Shown here: in pieces, positions 11,480-20,559 of the stretch
Position numbering within the stretch: the stretch's first letter is position 1
Layout: each line of letters begins with the position of its first letter
Source of the DNA: Isoetes taiwanensis
Lineage: Eukaryota; Streptophyta; Lycopodiopsida; Isoetales; Isoetaceae
DNA: 64,000 nucleotides
Reading direction: 5' to 3'
Assembly: GCA_021234155.1 (NCBI GenBank)
Contig: JAJEKV010000070.1
Coordinates: 5,649,311-5,713,310, forward strand
Made by a program: the position numbers and the translations under genes
The notes under the pieces: generated by a model
Seen by the model: the letters and a program-made list of their open reading frames with translations, nothing else
The model's database searches: none
Told to the model about the DNA's origin: nothing

Positions 11480-12267
11480 GCATGTAGAAAAAGCTATTTC
11501 TTCGAAAAAGCAAGGGCTGAAAGCGCCAGATCCGGCGACCTTCCGACTGCTACTAGGCTTACTCGGAGATGTCTTCTAAAGCGAATCGAGGTCGAGGCGA
11601 CGGGCAGGGAAGCGGTGGAAGAGGAATCTAAACCGACACCAAGTCACTATTTGCGACAAGCTAGGGAATTAGCTGACTTGAAAGCTTCTAAAAGGGTCCT
11701 AGATCTAGGGAAGAATGTTCAACCCGGGTTGTCGAAGGCATGGAGGCTTCGCTTTTGAGAATGAATGGGATACGAGTGGCGCAGCTAGAGGCCATGAACA
11801 AGCTGAATAAGTGACCGGACCATTATCCATTGGGTCTTAAGGAAACTTTTGCGATCCATGTGAAGTCCTCATCCGTTCACCAAGCTCCATTTATGTTAGC
11901 GGGAGATGATCCAAAGACATGCCATGGAGATTGTTCCGAAAGCATGATTAGTAATCCAGTCAAATGCCTATGCCACGGATGTGCTACCTTTTGGATATGA
12001 TCTCGAACAAGCTCTTTAGTGGTGGATGAACGTCCCGTGAGCTATTATCAAGTGATGATATTAAATATGTCATCATCGACGGGCAAAGATTCCGTTGAGG
12101 CACAAAAGGCCATCATCGAGCAGAAGCCACAAACAAAGCCAAAAAGTGTTCTACAATCACTATAGGCGATAGGAGGTGTCGTATCTTGGATGCCAATACT
12201 TCACCTCAGATTTGGATGAGATTAGTGCAACTTTGAATGAAATGGGGAAGACATTTCTATACAAAAG
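11480..12267 (+). pseudogene. Unnamed element ORF family, plus-strand copy
   Basis: The open frame around 11490-11758 contains SHYLRQARELADLKASKRVL followed by DLGK. It continues after frame breaks with a segment reading NYPLG-like (DHYPLG) and FAIHV. The same order (SYYLEEMKHQ, RRLLDLGKDI, DNYPLGQSF, HPIHV) appears intact on the minus strand at 15721-16077. The two are therefore diverged copies of one protein family. I do not recognise the family. The segment ends at a donor, AAAAG|GTAATC, at 12268. Confidence 0.5.
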
Positions 12268-12589
12268 GTAATCAACCCGGTTTCATAAATTGTATTCACG
12301 CCAGCGCAGCTTTCAAATCAAACCAATTCACGCCAGCATGTTTTGAAATCAATCAATTCACGCCAGCGTGTTTTCAAGTCAACCAATTGATTTGAAAACA
12401 CGCTGGCGTGAATTCGATTGATTTGAAAAACACCACCGGAATTGGTTTGATTTGAAAGCACGCCGGCGTGAATTGCATTAGTAACTTTATTCATTTCACG
12501 CCAGCGTGATTTTTCTCTTCATCAATTCTATTCAAATCACGCCTGTGTTTCTATTCTATGATACCGATTCAATGTCCGTACTATTGCAG
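12268..12589 (+). other. Probable intron containing an inverted array of CACGCYRGCGTG palindromes
   Basis: The donor AAAAG|GTAATC and the acceptor CTATTGCAG frame 322 bases. Between them are at least seven CACGC..GCGTG words (near 12297, 12328, 12359, 12395, 12455, 12497 and 12538). Most are joined by a TTTCAAATCAA-like spacer of about 20 bases, giving a period of roughly 31. The array inverts near 12388 (CAACCAATTGATTTG), so it can fold on itself. Confidence 0.6.
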
Positions 12590-14561
12590 TCCATACGTTG
12601 AACAAGCTGTACGCCCCGCCAACGATGGGTGGAATATGGTTGCCCATTGCCCACCGCATTGCATGGGTCAAAGTCCGAGGCATTCAAGCCGCTGAGCGGA
12701 CTCGCCGCATGCACAATTATACTGAGAAGAAGAAGACCGCAAGAAAATCAAAGAAAAAAGGTGGTGATGACATTGCGGATCCTTCCAAAGCTCATCCAAA
12801 GTCGACCAACAGACTCGTGATAAGATTGTGTTTTGTAAGGAGGCAAGATGGCTCAAGTGGAATGAATTCGGGACGCTTATGCACAAGGGAAGCCGCCGAT
12901 ACTATGGGTAGGGTGCCTCTGTTGATGTAAGCATCTTTGACTTGAATGTGACAGATGAGAAAGACTCAGGGCTAAACGACGCCGAGACCATTTGGGTTTT
13001 AGACCGCTTAAAGAAGGAAGTCTTATACAAGAAGGGTGCTTTCACCAAGGATAGGATGTCCTTCGCTTGAGTGCCGCAAACATGTAAAGGATGTATGCGA
13101 CAATGAAGTCACCTGTAGGAGCTGAGTTACAAAGGCTATCGGGGGGATGTGGCATTATCCGAAATTGGATTGTTGGGGACAAATACAAGGTCAAGAATGA
13201 TGACATCAAGATGTTTGTATTCTGGTCAAAGGACTTCCTAAAGAATTGGAAGGCTAAAAATACAAAACATAAGGAGACTCTACCCCTAAGGTAATCGGGC
13301 CGAGTTGAGAAGAAAAGTGGCCCTTGTGAAGAAGATTATCGGAGAAGACGACACCATCCAAGATTCAGTCTCCATTGGGTACAAAGGTCTCTTGCCGATT
13401 CAACTTCCGGCCTTAAAAATATATCACTTTTGTGTTGGACAAAGGTGGGAGAGGAGATATGGGCATGAACCGTAAGGACTACAAGAGCTTCTTTACCACC
13501 GATAGGATTGACAACCGAGAGGTCCTTCACTATTGTCATCGTTGTCCTTCGTGAGTCACATCTCATGCACCATCTCGCCGCTCATGATCCGAGTGCCTCA
13601 AAGTTATTAGGGAGGGATGCCTAATATATGATGTTAAGGATAATGAGCCGCGAACGTAACTAAGATGGCACATGTGATCTTTATTATGATATCCATGTTT
13701 GCCGACGAGGAATATGATATTGCTAAGGCCAAGGGTGACAATAGCGAAAGGCATGGGAATGTTTTCTTCTAGATGATCCGCACTTAAGAACTATATTCTT
13801 TCATACGGATCGATCATCCGTAATCGGATGAGTCAAGAGGATGAGGATCGGGACCCCCTCCTAAGTGGGGAAATCAAGTACGAGCTACAAACTAAGGAGA
13901 AGGGCCCTTAAATAAAAATGGATTTCCCGCCTATGGTCGCTTACCTCGCCGAGACATTTGCTCCAATTGATACAACCCGCTTTGGAGCTTCATGTTGGAG
14001 GTTATATTGCCCGAGAGGCTCTTATGGGTGCAAGAAGATGTCACCGCTTTGTGAGTGATGAGCAGCCAAAGACTTTCTTGAACCATTCCTCATGCATGTG
14101 CTTGCCAAGTCTCCTAAAGGCCCTTATGGCAACCTGAAATCATCAAGAATCAAAAGTCTCAGACTTGTCCAATTCGAAAGTGGACGCTGCTCCCGGAGAG
14201 GGAACTAGTAACTGCACCGATAAGGAAAGCAAAGAATGAACAAATAGCCGCTAAACCGGTTGCTCAAAGTACCGTGGATGGCGGCGAACTTAGGGAATAT
14301 CCTTGCCCACATTGCGGGTGATGCAAGCAACAATAGAGTAGATTCACAAAGTTTAACAATGAAATAATTGGACAGGAAACCGAAATGAAGGCAACGGCGC
14401 TCTAGTGATTCTGGTTTGCCAAATCAATAGTAAAATAATGTCACGCAGAAGGACGCAAATGAAACTAATAGAAAATAACAATTCTAACAATGTAAGAAGA
14501 CGAAGATTAAGGGTGGCGGAGGGGAGAATGACGATGACTAAAGTGGAACCGAAGATGATAG
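12590..14561 (+). pseudogene. Degraded element coding sequence, function not recognised
   Basis: Plus-strand segments with coding character but many stops and frame changes. Readable pieces are a basic stretch KKKTARKSKKKGGDD near 12725, VDVSIFDLNVTDE near 12920, GGRGDMGMNRKDYKSFF near 13447-13500, FADEEYDIAKAKGDNSERHG near 13700 and MDFPPMVAYLAETFAP near 13920. The last piece, with the following GARRCHRF-like stretch in another frame, faintly recalls motif I of DNA methyltransferases. That reading is weak. The segment ends at a donor, GATAG|GTATGG (14562). Confidence 0.4.
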
Positions 14562-14768
14562 GTATGGCCTTGCCCACGAAATAGCGCCACGATGATTTAA
14601 TTTGTATTACCTTTGAATTAAATCGCCAAGCGTGCTTTGATTATTTTTCGTTGTCAAACTAAATCACGCCCGGCGATTTGGTTATGACTATTTCAAATCA
14701 CGCTTTGGCGCTTTGTATTGTTTGTGTTATCGTGATCTTGTCGACCGGATACATGTTTGATGTTTCAG
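14562..14768 (+). other. Probable intron with palindromic motifs
   Basis: Donor GATAG|GTATGG, acceptor TTGATGTTTCAG ending at 14768. It contains CGCCAAGCGTG near 14622, CACGCCCGGCGA near 14664 and CACGCTTTGGCGC near 14700, joined by AAATCA/TTTGATT spacers like those of the 12.3-kb intron. Confidence 0.55.
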
Positions 14769-15330
14769 CTTCCATTGCGCTTCTAAGAAGGTTGTGGTGT
14801 TCGACCTAAACGGAGTCCTTTGCAAGACTTTTCCTCAAAAATAAAGTGGCTAGAGAACAAGGTTCATCGGACACCGAGAATCAAACACCAAGTGGATCTA
14901 TCCGCCAGCACTTGAAGGAGATGCTAGACGAGGCATTCAGGTTATTTCGAAGTTGGTATTTGGTCATCCATGGAACTAAGGAACATCAAGGATACTTTGG
15001 AGGCACTTTGGGGAAATGCGTAGAAATTGGTTGACCCTTTGGGATCAGAACAAATGTGTGAAGTTCACTAATCCCAAGGATCCAACAGTGCCTATCTTCA
15101 TCAAACACTTGAGTAACATGATGGACTAACTTGGTATCGAGAATAAGGATGATATAATCATAGTGGATGATGATGCTCTCAAATGCTTCTACAATCAAAC
15201 ACAGGCCTCCGAATCCACCATCTTACGATCCAAAAACTTTGGGACAGATGATTTTCCGTGAAGTTTGTGTCTATTATGCATAATTTGGCTATGGGGATGA
15301 CGGGTGGGTGAAGTGTTAGATTCGCACTTA
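14769..15330 (+). pseudogene. Captured FCP1/NIF-type HAD phosphatase domain
   Basis: The exon opens right after an acceptor and reads KKVVVFDLNGVLCKTF at 14788-14832. This fits HAD motif I of the FCP1/NLI-interacting-factor phosphatases (the DLxGxL form). After frame breaks come a LVFG.WSSMELRN-like segment, then LWDQNKCVKFTNPKD near 15040 and DDIIIVDDDALKCFYN at about 15148-15195. The last fits the IVDDS..K motif III/IV region of the family. Order and spacing match a small FCP1-like domain. These enzymes remove phosphate from Ser/Thr (classically the RNA polymerase II C-terminal tail). Here the frame is broken, so activity is not expected. Its position inside an element unit suggests gene capture. 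Confidence 0.6.
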
Positions 15331-15720
15331 ACCGGATAGAACGGCCGACATGGAACCACACCTTGTTAAATACGTGGAAAAACATGGATTGATCCCTTAA
15401 TGTTTTATTGGAATATATGATATTTTTGTATGATATTTGTGCCATGTATCGATAATTTCGAGTCTGGAATTGCCTCGCAAATAATGCAATTTGTTATTAT
15501 CAAACCTAATATTATCATCTATTGAGCAAGCAATATTTGTCTCATCTATGTTAGCAACTTGCTCTTCATTTCTGCATATTTCAATTCGCATATGAAAAGT
15601 CACACGTGAATCGCAACCTTATGTTATTTTTGAAGTCCAAAAAAAAAGATTAAAAAAAACAAAAACCCCCTAGAAGACAATAGCAGGTTGGCGTGATTTT
15701 GGAGTTGACATAATCCCAAT
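15331..15720. other. AT-rich 3' flank of the element unit
   Basis: No gene. The word TGACATAATCCCAATTTAAT near 15706 recurs, slightly changed, near 23495 (TGACATAAATCCAATTTAAA followed by ATGATGGTT). This may be a shared element end. Confidence 0.4.
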
Positions 15721-17200
15721 TTAATTGGATGATGGTTTAGGAACTTGGCCTGGATTCCTCACCATCGGCCTCAATATTTCTCTTGCATGCTCAGGGTCAT
15801 ACCTCCTGCTAACAAGACTTGACTTATGTGATCTCACCAGACGGTCAACATGGATGGGATGTGTAAAAGATTGGCCAAGTGGGTAGTTGTCTGCATACTT
15901 GACTAGCCTACTCATTGCCTCCAGCTGCAATTTCTTTTCGGAGTCATTTTCTGCCAAAATGCCATCAACTATTGCAGCGGGGATGTCCTTTCCTAAGTCC
16001 AGCAATCTTCGTACATCCCTGATATCATTTTGATGCTTCATCTCCTCCAGGTAGTAACTTGGAGAAGGTCCTCGCAAAAGCTCTCCTCACTACAGACACC
16101 CTTCACTAATAGAAACTGGAGTGAGGGGCGGTATTTTGAGGCCATCCGTTATTTGAAACATGACTCAAAGACTCATGTCCTTCTTCATCGTAACCATCTT
16201 TGAAAGCAAGGTTGCCTTGGCATGTTTAAATCGACGAGATCTTTCTTGTGGTTCTTCACAACCTCCACTAGGAGTTGACAACATATGTCATCCCGCCTCA
16301 CAAGTGATAAGAATATCTTGTTTCTTCATAAGATCGGTCTCTTTCTTTACGAGTGTAACACAAGATCCACCTTACCATTTGTTTTGCCTACATCAACATA
16401 CCACTCCTTGCCGCCATCCATCTTCTCCTGGGGCATGGAGGATCTCGGTGGTTCCGCTCTAATAATGGATCCGCTATCATCCATCGACAATGCATAGGAT
16501 AATGCGTTCTCATTGGGCTTTCCCTTCTTCTGGAGCTGGAGCTCGCTGGAGTATCTTCCGAGCCTCTTGCTTTCTTAGGAGGAGGTGTAGGAGCTACCAT
16601 TCGGTTTTGTCTCTTCTTCCCCGCAAACGAGGGTGCAATACACGCTTTAGCGCAATTTCGGTGGTCATCAATTCCGGCCAGGCTAAAGTACGAATGGCAT
16701 ACAAAGTCCCAATTACGATTATGCACTCATAAGGCGTGCAATTATAGCATGCCGAACAAACACCGAAGGCAGCCAACTAAACACTACGGTCATACTACTT
16801 TACAAATTATAGATAGAACAGTTAATCACGAGCAGGACAATTTAACACAGGAAGGACATTTATTAATGCGAGATGTAAATACAAGTCACTGCAGAAATGA
16901 GCGCCTAAAGAAATGATAGACAGAGTGTGAGCAGCTATAGAAATTTAAGTCAACGCTACAAAAATAATAGACGCGAGTATAGGCGTAAGATACAGAAAGC
17001 AAATACAAGAAATACGAGCAATGAACAATGAATGAATAACACGCTAATGATGACAATACGACCTTGAGCATCTTCTCTCGTCCTACCGAGTTTGGAGCAA
17101 AGACGACCTTTGGGCGGCATCTTCACGATGATCTTGAGCGCCTCGGAGTTCTTGAGTTCCCGAAGCCTTCTGGTTCTTGAGCGTCCTGAGCAAGTCGACA
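15721..17200 (-). pseudogene. Unnamed element ORF family, minus-strand copy
   Basis: The downstream part is an open frame of 118 codons (16077-15721) with SYYLEEMKHQ, RRLLDLGKDI, DNYPLGQSF and a C-terminal REILRPMV. It is homologous to the plus-strand copy at 11480-12267. Upstream pieces at 16160-16730 are interrupted and contain a basic KKARGSEDTP stretch. The first segment, near 17060-17200, reads MPPKGRLCSKLGRTREDAQG and is separated by an AT-rich, intron-like stretch (16800-17060). A minus-strand TATA box lies at 17230-17240. I infer one spliced unit, probably broken. Function unknown. Confidence 0.45.
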
Positions 17201-17229
17201 ATTAAAAAGCAAGAAATGGAATTCAAAAA

Positions 17230-17240
17230 CTTATATAGAT
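17230..17240 (-). promoter_or_regulatory. Minus-strand TATA box
   Basis: Reads TCTATATAAG on the minus strand. It lies about 30-40 bases before the start of the minus-strand element unit and directly downstream (in that orientation) of the 54-bp tandem repeats. Confidence 0.45.
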
Positions 17241-17254
17241 TTCCATAAGGCGAT

Positions 17255-17425
17255 TAAGTCGGCTTTCGATCGACGGGTTTCATTCGGATCGACTTTTGAT
17301 CGACGATCCGATAGAAGCGAGCGGTTATTAAAATTTTGCGGATCGACTTTTAATCGACGGTCCGATAGAAGGGAGCGGATATTTAAATTTCCCGGATCGA
17401 CTTTTAATCGACGGTTAGCAATCTT
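17255..17425. repeat. 54-bp tandem repeats with TCGAC palindromes, upstream of a TATA box
   Basis: The word GGATCGACTTTTRATCGACG starts at 17286, 17340 and 17394, an exact period of 54. A further TTTCGATCGACGG sits at 17265. Each unit holds a small inverted repeat (GTCGA...TCGAC type) followed by GATAGAAG.GAGCGG. Placement just upstream of the minus-strand TATA box suggests enhancer-like or transposase-binding repeats. Confidence 0.8.
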
Positions 17426-17596
17426 ACAATTGGGCCTAATGGATGGGACGCGATTGTACGAGCAGTAAATGGCTCTACGACCGTCGTATTGTCAAATCCC
17501 ATAATTAGATTTCACTCAGCGGCTAGAAAAGCAGTACAATTAACGGATAATTTGAAACTACCACCTAATCTTGCCGCCAGCCTTTATTGTCATTCG

Positions 17597-17660
17597 AACT
17601 CGAAAGAACTTGAAAGAACAGGAAGAACTCGAAAGAACTCGGAAGAACTAGGAAGAAGCC
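17597..17660. repeat. GAAAGAACTC short tandem repeat
   Basis: About six imperfect 10-base units of GAAAGAACTC/GGAAGAACTA. It lies inside a plus-strand ORF (17489-17752) that I otherwise do not recognise. Confidence 0.75.
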
Positions 17661-17748
17661 AGCGCCTGAGCGATGTCGAGCGCCTTCATGTAAGTTCATC
17701 TACTCTTCCAGAACCCAAGCTTCAAATTAATCCCATGATCTTGCGACA

Positions 17749-18000
17749 TTGAACAGCGTTGGAGAAGAATGCTACATGCTGACGACGAATTTGAAGAGGA
17801 GGGTGGGAAATTGCAAGATAGAATCAGTCGATCTGGAAGCAATCTGCCATGGAGTTCCTCTTGGAAATGATCATGTGAAGATTCTAGTAACCAGTTGCCA
17901 TTTCAACGACGAAGCATTACCTAGAAGGCATCCTGATGGAGACACAGTGGGTGAAAGCATCGGAACCTTTGTTGCATGGCCAGTAATTTGCTTAAAGAAG
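17749..18000 (+). pseudogene. DUF8039-like plant transposon protein exon (plus copy)
   Basis: The open frame contains LEAICHGVPLGNDHVKILV near 17845 and DGDTVGESIGTFVAWPVI near 17935, ending at a clean donor AAAGAAG|GTGAGT (18001). By eye this matches the DUF8039 domain of plant En/Spm-type transposon proteins: a 'hG.pLG.d.vkv' core and a 'tvGesiGtFvaWP' end. Homologous to the minus fragment at 10914-11044. It is an isolated exon with no partner transposase nearby, so I call it a fragment. Confidence 0.6.
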
Positions 18001-18659
18001 GTGAGTTTCATTTTCTTGGAAGGCATAGAGGAAGATTGAGTGCTCATACTAAAATGCACAAGCTGATTCTGTCATATGTATGAAATTAAAACGCTTGCAT
18101 GCCAGACCATTCATTCAATATTGCAAAACTATAAGGCCTGCAGACCAGAGCATTCAGGAATTTAAAAAACACTGTATTCTTTACATGGATGGGATATTCT
18201 TTAAAAAACCTACATTCTTTACATTATTTTAATTACATCTATGTGTTATTCATCCGTGTGTTATTCCTCAGTAGTCTCAAATGCTGGCACAATAGTCTCA
18301 AATGCTGTTGAAAAAAGATAAACTGGCATATAAGATTCTGGCAAATAAGATGGTGCAGCTATTGGAATATTACCCAAAATGGCTTCGAGGTCTGCAACTC
18401 TAATTATCAGCTTAGCATTCTCCATTTCAAGCCCCTCCAGAGCACGACACTACTCATTGAATAAGCTTATGCTTGTCGCCTATGCTGGCACAGGAGGAAC
18501 TTTAGTTGAATACGCGCCAGGTGTATGTTCAATTGAATACGCGCCAGGCGCGAATTCATAAATCTGTAAGTTAGAGAGAAAAAACAAATTAGTGATTTCG
18601 CGCCATGAGCTAATACCATTCACTTGTAATTTAAATGCCATGCGTGTATCCTGTATTGT
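18001..18659 (+). other. Intron-like/AT-rich stretch with CGCGCCAGGCGCG words
   Basis: Follows the donor at 18001. It contains ACGCGCCAGGTGTA near 18519 and ACGCGCCAGGCGCG near 18539, relatives of the CACGCYRGCGTG motif. No gene recognised. Confidence 0.4.
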
Positions 18660-18985
18660 ACTTTAAAGCAATACTGTAATTTCTTCAGAAGCTGTACTGT
18701 AATTTTTAAATTTGAGAGAGCTGAAGTGAAATCACGCCAGGCGCGAAATATGTTTGTGTGCAAAATGTTTACATTGTACAGGTCCAATACATGCCTGGCG
18801 TGAACTGCATAAAGCTAATTACTGTATGCAATTCACCCCATGCGTGTATTGGACTGCTTGACAATTTAAACATTTTGCACACAAACATATTTCGCGCCTG
18901 GCGTGATCTCACTTCAACTCTCTCAAAACTAAGAATGAAAGAGCTAGAATTCAAAACAGCTTCTGAAGAAATTATAGTTATGCTT
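18660..18985. repeat. Large inverted repeat (foldback), arms about 150 bp
   Basis: The left arm (about 18660-18812) and right arm (about 18832-18985) are reverse complements with mismatches and one insertion near 18930. Shared words in order from the outside: ATTTCTTCAGAAGCTGT, GAGAGAG.TGAAGTGA, ATCACGCCAGGCGCGAAAT, GTTTGTGTGCAAAATGTTTA and CCAATACA.GC. The loop is about 20 bases. Perhaps a foldback MITE, or the joined ends of an element. Confidence 0.85.
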
Positions 18986-19217
18986 TCAAGTTAGAGTTGA
19001 CACTAAAGAAACATATTGCAGTCATTAAATCCTTGTATTGCCATTGAAAATTTTTACATAGGGCCTTTTATTAGAGTTGCCAAAATTGAAAACACCTTCT
19101 GCAGAAATTATAGTTCTGCTTTCAAGTTAGAGTAGAAACTAAAGAAACATATTACAGTCAGTAAATCCTTGTATTGCCATTGAAAAATTTTACATAAGGC
19201 CTTTTATTAGAGTTGCC
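18971..19217. repeat. Tandem duplication, about 130 bp period
   Basis: Two copies share CTTTCAAGTTAGAGT, ACTAAAGAAACATATT, AATCCTTGTATTGCCATTG and CCTTTTATTAGAGTTGCC. The first copy overlaps the outer edge of the foldback at 18660-18985. Confidence 0.85.
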
Positions 19218-19362
19218 CAGCTTCGTTACAAAATTACGGTTCTAGGCGCTTTTAAGAAGATGCCTAGCTCCATTCATAATCATCCTCATTTGAGGCCTTT
19301 TTTGGAGATGCCCACCGCTCTTCCGAACCAAAAACTAAATAACAAAAACAAAAAAAAAAAAT

Positions 19363-19566
19363 TCAGCCCTCTACCTCCTCCTCTTCTTCCTCATCCTCTT
19401 CTTCCTCCGAGCTTTCATCCGCCATCTTCGCCGATGATGTCTTGGCAACATCTTCGCCTTCTGGAGGAGGAGAGGGCCCCATAATCACCTTTTTTTTTTC
19501 GTCTAATTCTTCCCCTTCATTCTTCACCTTCCTCCATTTCTTCTTCTTTTCAATCTCGTTCTCCAT
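19363..19566 (-). CDS. Lys/Glu-rich low-complexity ORF
   Basis: 67 codons from an ATG at 19566: a basic EKKKKWRKVK start, a proline patch PSPPPEGED, and a terminal acidic run of Glu. Similar in composition and likely role to the plus ORF at 8042-8308. It may be the N-terminal exon of a related element. Low complexity makes this a weak call. Confidence 0.3.
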   Translation of the reverse strand: MENEIEKKKKWRKVKNEGEELDEKKKVIMGPSPPPEGEDVAKTSSAKMADESSEEEEDEEEEEEVEG

Positions 19567-19630
19567 CTCCTCATCTGAATCAAGGGATTATGGGGGGACC
19601 GAGGGGCTGCTCGTCTTCGGTGCTCGATAA

Positions 19631-20555
19631 TCTTTTCCGGCTGAAGCTTGCCCCAGAATAACTCCTCGCAATTATCCCGACTGTAGTGCGGAAGGCAGTG
19701 ACATCTGCCGGGGGGGAATGGATTTCTTTATCAATTTTTTTCGCCTCTTACGCCTCTGGAGAGGCGAGTCCCACGGATGGAGCGGGACGAGGGCCAGCAA
19801 AGATGGCTCACCATGGTAGAAGGTGCTAGAAATCAATGAAGGCGCTTAGAAGGAAGAAAGGATTGGCGGTTGAAAGAATGGAGGGTTTCATGCAAGATAT
19901 AGAGTAGTTGCATGCAAGGTTTCTTATAGGCGCGGTTGTAATTATGATTCCATCACATCATACAAGATTTATATCATATACGAATTACCTATCATTACTT
20001 CTATTGAATTAATTACCCTAGGTTATCATTAATTCTATAGAATTACCCACATGTCACTATACTTAAAACCTATGTTTTCATTAATTTTGTATAATTATCT
20101 AGACCCCAAATTTATACTTACAACCAACTTTGGCCCATCTAGATTTACTTACCTATACTTACCTCATTAGTACTACTAGCATACACCCTATGTTACCATT
20201 AATTTTGCAATAATTGCCTACACCTAAGCTATACTTACAACCTATTTTTGCTGCACTTACAACATATATTTGTCCATTTAATGGTTTTTTTGGTATTTCT
20301 TAAAGTTCCTTTTAATCGGTTCTCAAAATTACTTTGTCCTTTTTTCGAACTAATATTAAGACATTTCACTTTATATAGGTGAAGCGTGTGGATCCTAAAA
20401 AGGGTAAAAATGTAATACCTATCCCCCCAACATGTTTCAACATTGTTACCACATGTTCTTATCACATTGTTACCCCATTGTAAACATTGTTCTTGTAGGT
20501 CAATGCTGTGGACCACCCAAAGGGTGTTGAGGCTGAGACTACTAAGCAAATTATC
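19631..20555. other. AT-rich intergenic sequence
   Basis: Repeated words such as CCTATACTTAC and CATTAATT, but no gene. A 104-codon minus ORF at 20235-20549 has no recognisable motif. Confidence 0.5.
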
Positions 20556-20559
20556 CTCT

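Noticed and set aside
12268..12589. CRISPR array
   Set aside because: The ~31-base periodic palindromes vary in spacing, invert at the centre, have non-unique AT spacers and lie in eukaryotic DNA with no cas genes.
13920..14060. DNA methyltransferase motif I in the 12.6-14.5-kb element
   Set aside because: The resemblance needs two frames and lacks a clear D/NPPY motif; kept only as a weak remark.
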